Positions 11,736 to 21,281 of a stretch of 64,000 bases of DNA are shown here, piece after piece. Each line of letters starts with the position of its first letter. Within the stretch, counting starts at the first letter, position 1. The DNA comes from Hofstenia miamia. Taxonomy: Eukaryota > Xenacoelomorpha > Acoela. The notes below the pieces were generated by a model. That model ran no database searches. It saw only the letters and a program-made list of their open reading frames with translations, and had not been told where the DNA came from. The stretch lies in contig SCFE01000042.1 of NCBI GenBank assembly GCA_004352715.1, positions 1,899,757-1,963,756 on the forward strand, in the 5' to 3' direction. Position numbers and translations under genes: made by a program.

Positions 11736-12629
11736 TGTAGAATTGTGGGCTGGGAACTCTAATTATACTACAGAACTCATTGTCACTGCAGTAGGTTGAA
11801 GAAGTGACCTTATCATAACAGCCTTCATTCCATTAAGTTAACATAGAGAAATTTTAGAATAAACATGGGTAATTCATCCAAGTAACTAGTACTGTTTTAG
11901 GTAAACTCCAGGATGACCAATTTGTATGGCTTCCAGCCAAAGTGCTGTCCATAAAGAGAAGTGCTTAACTTGAGAGATCAGTGCTACCCTAATTGTCTCA
12001 AAATTTATTATCTATCTCACAAGTCCAATAAACAGCTCATTTGTTTTCTTATCTCTCAGCTCACTAATTAATAGCATATAGTTGCCATGCATTCATATTA
12101 ACCAATGATATAATATCATCACAGTGTAATCAATTATTTGTGCAGGTACTTGTTGAAATCAAACAAAGGGTTTATTAATTCTATATATAGCCATACACAT
12201 AACCTAATGCAGTCCACAATTTGGGCTTGCTTGCTGTTGGAATCACTATGTGTCACATCAGTACTTGAAGAAAGTACTCCCAAATTGTCACTGGAATTTG
12301 CACAATTATTATCATATCAAAAAAGAATTTATTAAATAAAAAGGTAGACTGAAGTTGAAGCTAGATAAAATCTATTGACCATTTTCTACATCTTTTCTCA
12401 TTTTATACATTGTGAATTATTACCTGTCTTTGTTTACAATGTAATATAATGTGATGATCATGTTTCCCTTGCAATTTAATTTGAGCAATAATACTATGTA
12501 GCACCTAAGTGAGGGGGCATAAAAATGTTATCACAAGCTAAACTTGAAATAAAGATTTACGTAATTTTGACATCATTACAAATAGAAAATCAAAAAATAA
12601 TAATCATAAAATCCATGAGTGAATCTACA
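11736..12629 (-). mobile_element. G2 LTR, complete, 894 bp
   Basis: Minus strand starts TGTAGATTCACTCATGG and ends GCCCACAATTCTACA. It lies directly downstream of a polypurine tract and of ORF3, so it is the 3' LTR of the G2 element extending to about 16.4 kb. A short unit (cacaatttgggcttgcttgc) is shared with the LTR remnants at 27.2 and 30.8 kb. Confidence 0.8.
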
Positions 12630-14200
12630 CGCCCCCCTTGCTCAAATTAATTCTGTGGTAACAACTGGAGAGCAGGTCCAGAGACTATCTTTTGAGTGGC
12701 TGTAATCATTCTATGATGAGAACTCCTTCCCAACTCTGAACTTCTGCATACTGGGGTTCTCATGTGACTTGCATTAGGACTCCCCTCTGAGTTACAACCT
12801 CATCTCTTAATTTGAAAAACTGTATTGTAGGCATCTGTGAGCTATTGGGGCAGTTGCGCCTTAAATTGTTCAATCTACAAGTTAGGGTGTCATAAAATCT
12901 CTCATTCAGCCAGAATCCCTTAAGTGCTATCATTAATGTCATCAATGCATCAGTATCAGAAGTATGTGCGTCCTCAGGTTTGATTGTGGGGTCGGGATAA
13001 AAGTGGACAAATACTTCCTGAAAATACCCCATTCTTGTGGCATGATCAACAAAGAGGGAGCAAAACTCTGGAACCTGCTGCAACGTCATTTCATTTGGAT
13101 CTGATACTTCAGCACACAGTATGGTTATGATTTATATTCTTTTTGTGACATCGTAATAGTGAGTGATGTTTTCAACATTATTAACCCTTAATAAATCTCC
13201 TGTGGCCTGAAATAGTATGAGCACTTGAGGGTTCATCTGTGCTAGCTTTTCATGAGTTTTCCTTAGTTGTTTGTGGATTGGAGCTCCTTGACTAAATACA
13301 TCATGGATAGTTAACTTCCTGTCTATGAATATTCTTTCTTTGTTATCTCCTTCTATCTGTCTTTCTTGCACATCTTTATACTCTTCCATTTGGCTGAGTC
13401 AGCTTGCCTCAATTCCACTGCTCACAAAATTGAACTTGTCAGGTAAGTGAGCTGCCACTTTCTTCTTGCCTTTTTTCACTCTCCACATAGGTTGTACTAA
13501 AGGAGTCTCTATGCTGAGAGGGGGTATGAAAACCAGTTTTCTTTGTGAATATGATTTTCTAACTCTGTGAAACTAGCTTTTTTTCTTAGACTTGTGGTTC
13601 CAATCATGACTGGATAGTTGATTCTTGCCTCTTTCAAAGTGTCCCAGAATTTGTTTGTACCCTGTTCAGGTGTAGTTCTTTTATTCAACTGGCGGATATT
13701 TTAACACAAGCTGTGGTGCACTCTACATCCAGGGCTACTTGGAGACTGTAAAAAGACCAGCTCTTCTTTTGTGAACATTTCTGTTAAGCGCCATTTCATC
13801 ATGGTGAGGACGTCTTTTTCATTGGATTGATCGTGCTCTATCATTAGGATTCTCTCATTTTCAGTAATGGACCTCTGAGGTGTGGGCGTTGGGGGTGTAA
13901 AAGTTCCTCTGAACTTCTCTAAATTGACCCTCTTGATGAGCTCTCAGATTGATGGAGGGAACTACATGGATGACATTGCTAGTCATTTGACCTCCTTGAA
14001 GAACTGTTGTGGAGTTCTCATAATTTGTTCTAAGATAATGATAGGGACAATTCTTCCTTCTTTCCTGACCTGCCGGGCAGATTCTGTAAATTGTCCATAG
14101 CCACATTTTGGATACAACAACTGTTGTAAATTGAAGAAAATTTTGTTTCTATCAGGGACATCATTCATGTTCAAATGATCTAAGAATCTGTGGTGGACCC
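12625..14200 (-). pseudogene. ORF3 C-terminal half: DEDDh exonuclease-like (G2 copy D)
   Basis: The G2 version is very divergent from G1 yet keeps the catalytic signature. Reading leftwards: PKCGYGQFTESARQVRKEG (13983-14174), motif I QVALDVECTTAC (Asp codon at 13736-13738), ARINYPVMIG, motif II candidate LILFQATGDLL, HYYDVTKRI (13132-13389), and FVHFYPDPTIKPEDAHT followed by SDTDALMTLMIALKG (12760-13089), where H-x4-D is at 12966 and 12951. Residues between the motifs are mostly different from G1, so their conservation is informative. Frameshifts before motif I and between the two best ORFs show decay. Role in the element is unknown; nucleic-acid 3' trimming is the inferred activity. Confidence 0.75.
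12630..12643 (-). promoter_or_regulatory. polypurine tract of G2 element
   Basis: Minus strand GAGCAAGGGGGGCG immediately before the LTR. As in G1, it sits in the ORF3 3' end: in one frame it reads SKGGV followed by the TAG of TGTAG in the LTR. Confidence 0.7.
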
Positions 14201-14884
14201 AGAGAGTCTCTCCATGAGCTGCTTTTTGCTTAGCAGGGCGTTCTCTGAGTGGAAAATTGTAAACTTAGTATTTCTATACCATATCTAAAAAAATATTCAC
14301 GTCTGACAGACAAATTCCCAGTCAATTGCTAATCATGATTATCAGCATCTTACCAGTTATACTGGTCACCCCCAACACTTGGTGTAATATTTTTTGAATT
14401 TCTCCATAGCCTTCTTGGTCTTGCCTGGTGATGATTGAGGTGTACATTTGTGGAGCATCCAATTATTTGCCTTGCATGACAGGGGACATACTGCTAGTTC
14501 GTGGGTTGTCATCTTTGCTATGGATGTGCATTTGTCATGGTTCATTGGAAGGGTCAATTGTGAATATCTAGTTAGATAGATTGCAATTATCCAAATGGCT
14601 CCTCTTGTGTATATATTGAGCACATTCTTTTCGGAAAATAAATAGTTTCTAAAGTTTTTTCTGTCTTGTGCGTCATAAGAGAAATTTAATTCTCACAGAA
14701 GGCTTTCCACTTATCTATGATATTGGGCAGTGGGACTTCTTATATTTAGTGTGGGCCAGTCAGACTCGGGGTTCTTATTGGCTTTGATGTCTGTCCATAT
14801 CTCCTGGATCTCATGCAATGTCTGTTACTTTGTATAGCAATGGAGTGTGAAGATCTGTTAGTGTGGCATAATCCATCAACAAGC
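14201..14884 (-). pseudogene. ORF3 N-terminal half, distal part (G2 copy D)
   Basis: Minus strand gives EIQEIWTDIKANKNPESDWP, then LNIRSPTAQYH and, at 14366-14623, YTRGAIWIIAIYLTRYSQL and NNWMLHKCTPQSSPGKTKKA. G1 has IRSPTKKYHKSVEAML, RTVIWILVIAL and NWLLKGHVEKLTPPDKLKKA in the same order. G2 therefore runs through the place where the 50.8-kb copy has a stop/start overlap, suggesting one continuous ORF3. The upstream part of the domain lies at 16071-16440, separated by a 1.2-kb insertion. Confidence 0.65.
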
Positions 14885-16070
14885 CATGTAAGAAAAAAGA
14901 TGGAAGTAGCTAAGACTAAAAATGTAATAATGATTAAATTGTAAACACATGATTATGATTGATTATATAATTTGTAAAATATGTTAAGCAGCTTGATACC
15001 TAAATTAACTCAACAGTATTTGACAAAATCTAAGATGACCAAACAGCATACACTAATTAATGCTGACGTTGCATAATTAAAAAGCAGAACTAGAAAGCAA
15101 GGGAAAATTGTAAGCAAGACTCAATCAACAGGTACTAGTCGAGTATTTGATTATTTACTTAGATGTGCTATAAATATTCACTAAATGTTAGAATGATTGA
15201 TGAACAAATTTTACTTGGATTTACTTTCTTACTTATTGTCAGGTTATTTAATAGTTTTATGGAAAGCTAAACATTCAAGCACTAGAGTATTTGTACGGTG
15301 GTCCCTGAATACATTTAAAGGAACTCTGGAGCAGCCTCACAATCAGCTATTCAATGTTGATGAGGGCGGTAGCTGTAGATTTCTCAATGTGCTTATAGGT
15401 TATTGATAGGGATAGGGATTTTTATTTGTTATAGCTTTCCTATCACTTGTTGCTCACAGATTATTATGATTATATTTAAGTTGCTCTGCATGTTTATTTA
15501 TTCAATGTTTATTTTTGTAGCTGACCATCAAATGAACTTGAATTAACTTTATTGCTGACCACATAGATTGTTCAAATGTATGGAGGGCTAGCATGTAGTA
15601 CTATGTCTGTAGGGCTATTAAATGTAAGGAACAATAACAAGCTGAAGCATCATGGTTGCATTATATCCTTTTATTTACTTAATTATAATAACAAGAACAA
15701 TCAATGCATTAAATTAGTAAGTTATCACACACACACACTATCACTGAGTTAACCATCTACACACTGATTCATCCAATGGTTTCCACTGTGTAGTTCAAGT
15801 AATAGCTGGAACTTTTACCACTAACAATGTCTCTGGAATCACATAGCACAGTGTTGGGTTTTGACCCTGTCTTCCATCTACTACTCTCGATCTAAATAAA
15901 CTGTGATTAGTTAAGCATTTAATAAAGGAAGTGCAGATTAATTTAGTTAATTAACTACACAATCAATTAGTTAGAGAGAATTAGGAGTCTGTTGTACTTT
16001 AGCCATCGCATATACCCTGAAAAGTAGTTAGTTACTCTCATTTACTCGCAATAACTGTATTGACAAGATT
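14885..16070. other. unclassified 1.2-kb insertion splitting G2 ORF3
   Basis: The two halves of the G2 N-terminal domain are separated by this AT-rich block. It holds no ORF with recognisable sequence, a short (CA)n run near 15728, and tgatagggatagggat near 15403. I could not find convincing terminal inverted repeats or a target duplication, so the type of insertion is unknown. Confidence 0.4.
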
Positions 16071-16440
16071 CTAATTTAGCTCCAGAGTCTGTGATTGAAG
16101 TATGGTATGAATTATTAGTTTCTGATCAACTGCTAACCAGTGGGAGGGGATCTTTTTACATAACATTAAGTTGGTATAAAGTAGTTTCATCACAGATATA
16201 ATGCCAGTGTGATACATTGAAATTGGACAATAGCTAGAGCAGAACAATATAATGAAATTTTCCATATAGAAATCTAAGCTCTCAACAGCTTCTGGTATGT
16301 CCTCCTTGTATTCCGATTTTAATACCATGACTAGGTGAAGTTTTTCAACCTTGGCAATTCTGTATGCAATCTCAATATGTTCCATTCATTTTTCATCTTG
16401 TGTGTACCATACTTCTCCAATATATTCTGCTGATTCCCTC
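16071..16440 (-). pseudogene. ORF3 N-terminal half, proximal part (G2 copy D)
   Basis: ORF 16071-16385 contains AYRIAKVEKLHLVMVLKSEY, YKEDIPEAVESLDFYMENFI and HWLAVDQKLIIHTILQSQTL. They align in order with the G1 sequence (LRMARVQG..., ELPPFLGDLQMRVEKLF and YCRLMVDPCIAINLYIQ in other copies). The HPYF start is missing: a G1 LTR fragment lies next to it on the right. Confidence 0.6.
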
Positions 16441-16454
16441 CAGCATTTTTGAGT

Positions 16455-17017
16455 TATAACAAATTATCTTAATATTGTTTTAGATCTAAATTGATGACCT
16501 ATAATTGACCAATATAATGACAGTACATGTAGTAATTATAAATGTAGGTTAGGAAGTTGTTCAAATAGAATTTATTTATCTAAGCCAATATATTTTGGTA
16601 ATGGCTACATATAATATTGAATGAACAACTAGTAACATTTCAGGTTGCAAATAGATATAACACTTTTACACAATAGAGACTAAGTCGAGTTGTGTCATGC
16701 CTTGAGTAAGCACTGAGCTAATGTAGGGTACACATAAGCTATCTTGATTGAGCTGAGAAGTGGCACTCAAGCATTGGATGGAATGGTGAAATTGGATGTG
16801 GAGATCTGCTTCAGGCAGATGCGCACTAGAAGATCGCTATGGAGGTTACCACATGGCTTTGTCACCTAAAAAGTGAACAGTTAATTAAGGTTACGTAAAA
16901 TAACAGAAGAAACTAGTCAAGCAGTAACAACAAGTAAATCCTTACCCACAATAACACAGCTAATGTTACAAGGTAACAGTAGACAAACAGTGATAATGCC
17001 TGGTAGAGGATATTACA
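16455..17017 (+). mobile_element. G1 LTR, 3' half
   Basis: Matches the second half of the G1 LTRs at 23.5-24.25 kb and 33.1-33.7 kb, including gataatgcctggtagagga, and ends GGATATTACA. It is joined on the right directly to a minus-strand integrase core, which it interrupts. The 5' boundary is approximate. Confidence 0.7.
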
Positions 17018-17960
17018 CTACCAGCCCATTCACCTGAGGTTGATAGGCTGCTTTCAAATTGCGGCCCATGATCAGATACTAATTTACACATTGTTCCATA
17101 CTTTAATATCCATTCTTTCATTATTTTCTTTGCTATCTGTTTGGCAACTGTACTGTGTAGTGGAATAATTTGAGCGTCTTTTGTGAAGTGGTCTACTATT
17201 ACCAAGAGATACTGAAAACCCTAATAATTCTTTGACAGTTGTTCTAGATCCATATGGATGATCTCATTAGGTCTTTCTACCACTTGGCACTCAAAGTCAG
17301 CTCTTTTTTCTGGAAAGTGACTGGTGTTTTGTAGAAGACATTTTTCACACTTAACAATAACATCTATAACTGCAGATCTTATGCCTATGGTGACATATCA
17401 AGTGTTGAATGTTTTTTCAGTTTGTATTATACTGAGATGCCCTCTCTCATGTACTCATCTTATTAGGTCTCTGCAAAAGTATTTGGGGACTGTGAGTAAG
17501 TTGTTTTCACATTTTGCATAGAGAAGGCCAATTTCATTTAGTTTCCAATTGTATTGTTTAAAGTATCAATTTACCACAGGAGTGGTAGGAAAAAAAGGAT
17601 CCTGGATTTGTTTAATTATTTCTGATAAGACTTGGTCATGGTGCTGATTATTATTTCTTCTTCTGAGATTTCTTCTCATATGATTATAGGCAGAATGGCT
17701 TTTCCATTTCTGTTGGCATTAATTTCAGGAATTAATTTGTACTCAGTGTGAGAAATGAAGCCAAAGGTAATCTTCTCTCTTGCAGGTTTCTTGAGGTCTC
17801 ACTTGTAACTAGGTAATGCTGTCCAATAATTAACATTGAGATGCAATCTGATGTTGTCTGGAAAATTAAAAATCACTTCGATATTTGATCCATCTAGCTA
17901 CAATTTTTGATTTATCTCCTGAGAACTTTTTTAGCAAACTGAGTGTACTATTATCAAGTC
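17018..17960 (-). pseudogene. pol: pol fragment: RNase H end and integrase
   Basis: Right to left: LLKKFSGDKSKIVARWIKY (RNase H end), a degraded connector, the zinc region VHERGHLSIIQTEKTFNT with CEKCLLQNTSHFP, and integrase core IIHMDLEQLSKN, VDHFTKDAQIIPLHSTVAKQ and LVSDHGPQFESSL. The core stops after the second catalytic Asp, where the LTR at 17017 begins; the third acidic residue is absent. Sequence differs from all other copies in the window, so it is a separate subfamily. It begins at about 17960, next to a G1 gag leader. Confidence 0.75.
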
Positions 17961-18048
17961 CAAATTATCACCACTACACCTAACTTAAAGCAGGTTCAAA
18001 GACAAAGAATTGTACCAAACTGCTAGCCACTACTAACTGTAATTCAAA

Positions 18049-18610
18049 ATGACAAATACTAGAGGAAAGAAAGGTAGTGCTAAGAGAGGCACAAGTAAAA
18101 CAACCCCACCCAAGGAGAACATGTTCAGAAACAGATGTATCCCCCACAGAACTGGAAATATTCTAAGATATACAAATGAAACAGAAACAATACTGAGATC
18201 TGAGATACAATTGTTGGTGGAAAGAATGGCAAAATTAGAGCAAGAACATGAAAACGCAATGAGTGAATTAAAAATTGAAATGGACAATTGCCAAGAGAAC
18301 CAACGTGAGAATTTTCAAAGAGACATCAAAGCAATAACAACACAATTAGCACAATCAAACAAATGCTTCCAGGAATAGAACGCAAAATGGGAAAAGATAT
18401 GCCAACAACTAGAACACGTGAACAGACAGCTAATACTAGACAATGAAATACAGGCCCAATAAATAGAACAGCTCAAAGATAAACTCAGATCATCAGAGCT
18501 GGGCAGAGACGTGAATTGTGAAAATCAGAGACTAGAACTAGAAGATCTGAGAAACAAGCTGAGAGCAATACAAGAAAATGAAGAGGAAAATCTGAAAGAA
18601 ACAAGAATGG
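18049..18610 (+). pseudogene. gag: gag N-terminal region, coiled coil (G1 internally deleted derivative)
   Basis: ATG at 18049 follows a leader that matches the one at 58.0-58.1 kb. The protein starts MTNTRGKKGSAKRGTSK (basic), then a heptad-rich stretch LRSEIQLLVERMAKLEQEHE typical of a coiled coil. A TAG at 18376 and a TAA shortly after break the frame; the following bases still encode helical, charged sequence. At about 18610 gag is joined directly to the RNase H/integrase connector, so capsid, nucleocapsid, protease and RT are all missing. Same start as copy H. Confidence 0.7.
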
Positions 18611-19060
18611 ACTCCTATATGTGGAAGCACAGAACAACAGGATTGCAATGCCAGTATACTACAAATGAGCCTTAATATGAAAAGTGCATGAAAAAGGCCA
18701 TCCAGACATTACACAAACTGGTAGACAACTTTACCAAGTACGCAAGATTGATTCCCATGAAGAACACAACAGCTGAAACAACTGTGGAGTTGAGACTAGA
18801 TGAAAATGCTGAATTTAAAATAAATCAAATCAATGGAAATGAAATTATGTATGATATGAGTGAATTAGACAGTTTACTGGAAGAAGGTTTTGATGAGGAA
18901 TTCAAAACAAACATCAGTAACAGAAATTTACAAAGGAGAGTGCTGCCAAGGCAAGCAGCAAGAGATAAATATATATATATGACCCAGAAGTACGGGATGT
19001 AAATTTACTTTCTGAATTTAGGCAAATTGAATGAGATGCAACAGCAACAACTGCAAAGGA
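18611..19060 (+). pseudogene. integrase remnants with internal deletions
   Basis: NNRIAMPVYYK and KVHEKGHPDITQT (zinc region) jump to LVDNFTKYARLIPMKNTTAE (first core strand) and then straight to DENAEFKINQINGNEIMYDM and DSLLEEGFDEEFK (C-terminal tail). Two internal deletions remove the CxxC pair and most of the DDE core. With the preceding gag this is an internally deleted, non-autonomous derivative that still keeps ORF3 sequence downstream. The part from 18658 is mirrored at 23.5 kb. Confidence 0.7.
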
Positions 19061-19640
19061 AGAGAGTGTGCCAAGGAGATGACAACGTCAAACCTGCAGA
19101 GAAGAATACAAAGAAGGTCTTGAACCAGATCTCAGATGGAAGGCAAAAGGGACGAGAATGAACCAACTAATTGAAGGCACAGAGTGAGAAGGCGTCCAAG
19201 TAGTCCCCAATGCTGATTTGAGGGCAGGGAGACAAAAAGACAGTGCCTCTCCTGCTGGAGATCTGTACCACCAATTTGAGGGCAAGCAGGGAACCAGTGA
19301 AAATCCCAGATATCTGCAATGCTGATTTGAGGGCATGCAGAGAACTGGTGAACAGCAGCTAAACTTTCCCTTCAGTCCTCCTTGCCAACTCAAGGGCAGT
19401 GTGACAATTTGAGTTCCTATGAAGGTGCAAGTTGGCAAAGAATGGTATGCATATGAAAGCTATTTGAGGCTGACATATCTATGGATCCCACAAGTGGTCA
19501 ATTGCTGAAAAAGTCAACTTTGAGCTAATTCAAGGGCAACTCAGTAGAGACCATCAGCATGGACTCACTGGACAGTGAGCAGAGCACCCAGCAAACAACT
19601 AAGGATTAATCAGGTACACGCCCCCTCTGAGACTACATAA
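19061..19640 (+). repeat. integrase-ORF3 spacer with repeated units
   Basis: Repeats of gatttgagggcagggag, caatttgagggcaagcag, gatttgagggcatgcaga, caactcaagggcagtgtg and ttcaagggcaactcag at intervals of about 55-85 bases. In one frame they read NADLRAGRQ, TNLRASREP, ADLRACREL, ANSRAV. Equivalent to the spacers at 4.9-5.5, 39.4-39.8 and 49.2-49.7 kb. Confidence 0.7.
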
Positions 19641-20846
19641 GAGAGAGAAAAATAAATGGAGAAACATTGCACCCTTATTTCATGGGAACACTAAAAATGA
19701 GGAATAATGCATATGAAAAGTTGTCAATGGAAACAAAAGCCCACATAAGAAAAGTAGCAAGAACAGAGGTCAGCAATATACCCATCATACTGGATGCACA
19801 GAAAAGACCAATGGTCAACACAATAATAAGTTACCAGAGAGAACTAAATGAGATGGGAGAAAGACCATTCATGCGCAGCATGGCACATGTCACATTTGAT
19901 GAAAATTTCACACTTGAGACAGCTCAGGGAATTATGGCATATATAGAACAAATTGCAAGGATACCAGAAATCAACATCAACAAGGACAATTTAATGATCA
20001 TCCACATCCTCAAAGAAAAAGAGTATAATAAAAACTTAGAAAAGCAACTAGACCAAACATTAATGGCAAGAGTCCAAGGGATAACAATTGTAATTATTGG
20101 AAGAACAACATTCAAAGAGCTGCCACCATTCCTGGGTGATCTACAAATGAGAGTGGAGAAATTGTTCCTATGGGAGAAGATACAAACAGAGAGAAAAATA
20201 GCAGAGTTAATATTCCTTGATCTACAAATAGATTATTGGGTAGCATACTGCTAATTAATGGTGGATTCTTGTGTATCAAAAGAACTATACAAACAAATAA
20301 AACAATAGAGTTGAAAACAAATGCAGAGGGCATAGAGAAAGCAAACATCCTATTAGCAAGTGTAGCCTCACACAGAGACAGGAGCATATTAAGAGAATAC
20401 AAGAAATATGGAAAGAAATGAAACTGCAAAAGAAAATGAAAGAAGAATGATCCAAAATACATATGTAAGCTCCTGCAAAGAAATATCACAAGATGATTGA
20501 GGTAGTGCTAACAGAAATAAATAGAGCATATGAGTTAAACTCAATAAAAGATTTTAGGAACATGATATTTGAAGAAAAGAACAGCCCAGAAATCAGATTT
20601 AGAACATCTGCATGGATGCTGGCAATATTCACAACACAAGAGCAAGGAGTATGGTTACCAATTTCGAGAGCAGGGAGACACAGGCTAACAAAAGTGAAAA
20701 AGTATGAGATAGTGATGTCCCCAATAAACACTCAAACGGAAAACTGGCTACTAAAAGGACATGTAGAGAAATTGACACCCCCTGACAAACTAAAAAAAGC
20801 TGACACAAGAAATCAAAAAATTCATTAGCAGGATAATAATCAATAA
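19641..20846 (+). pseudogene. ORF3 N-terminal half (G1 derivative, left arm)
   Basis: Main open part 19667-20254 starts HPYFMGTLKMRNNAYEKLS and runs through RPMVNTIISYQRELNEMG, INKDNLMIIHILKEKEY and LPPFLGDLQMRVEKLFLWEK. A stop after DYWVAYC and a frameshift interrupt it; 20493-20828 continues with NSPEIRFRTSAWMLAIF, LPISRAGRHRLTKVKKYEIV, and NWLLKGHVEKL. It ends after NQKIH a few bases before an LTR start at 20847. The whole exonuclease half is absent from this derivative. Function of the domain is unknown. Confidence 0.7.
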
Positions 20847-20947
20847 TGTAGCATCATCCAAAACAAATAAAAAATAAGCTGCAAATGTCAAGCAGAATGG
20901 GAATAAGATCAAAGAAACAATGATTAGAATTATTTGTCTAAATAAAA
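20847..20947 (+). mobile_element. first ~100 bp of a G1 LTR
   Basis: Begins TGTAGCATCATCCAAAACA and matches 32547-32640 and 43092-43190. It is not preceded by the polypurine tract seen at 26004 and 43079, so it is either an LTR inserted in ORF3 or a deletion product. It breaks off against a minus-strand ORF3 fragment. Confidence 0.7.
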
Positions 20948-21280
20948 ACAATATTTCTTGTATTCTCTTAATATGCTCCTGTCTCTGTGTGAGGCTACAC
21001 TTGCTAATAGGATGTTTGCTTTCTCTATGCCCTCTGCATTTGTTGTCAACTCTATTGTTTTTATTTGTTTGTATAGTTCTTTTGATACACAAGAATCCAC
21101 CATTAATTAGCAGTATGCTCCCCAATAACTATTTGTAGATCAAGGAATATTAACTCTGCTATTTTTCTCTCTGTTTGTATCTTCTCCCATAGGAACAATT
21201 TCTCCACTCTCATTTGTAGATCACCCAGGAATGGTGGCAGCTCTTTGAATGTCGTTCTTCCAATAATTACAATTTTTATC
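20948..21280 (-). pseudogene. partial third copy of ORF3 N-domain inside the inverted-repeat loop
   Basis: Minus strand matches 21800-22130, including KCSLTQRQEHIKRIQEI and TFKELPPFLGDLQMRVEKLF. Ends at the lone N (21281). Confidence 0.75.
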
Positions 21281-21281
21281 N
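21281..21281. other. single-N contig join
   Basis: One N between the loop sequence and the second arm of the inverted repeat; same style of join as at 734, 6243 and 61519. Confidence 0.9.

Larger units (their letters stand above)
18658..20921. repeat. left arm of 2.26-kb inverted repeat
   Basis: Every position x here pairs with 42203 - x in 21282-23545 on the other strand. The arms carry integrase tail, spacer, ORF3 N-domain and the first bases of a G1 LTR. They are nearly but not fully identical (for example SELDSLL versus SELEGLL, and single changes in the spacer). The loop (20922-21281) contains a third, partial copy of the N-domain and a single N. Confidence 0.9.

Noticed and set aside
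15720-15745. Microsatellite (CA)n and the tagggatagggat string at 15.4 kb as telomeric sequence
   Set aside because: Too short (about 2 units) and isolated.
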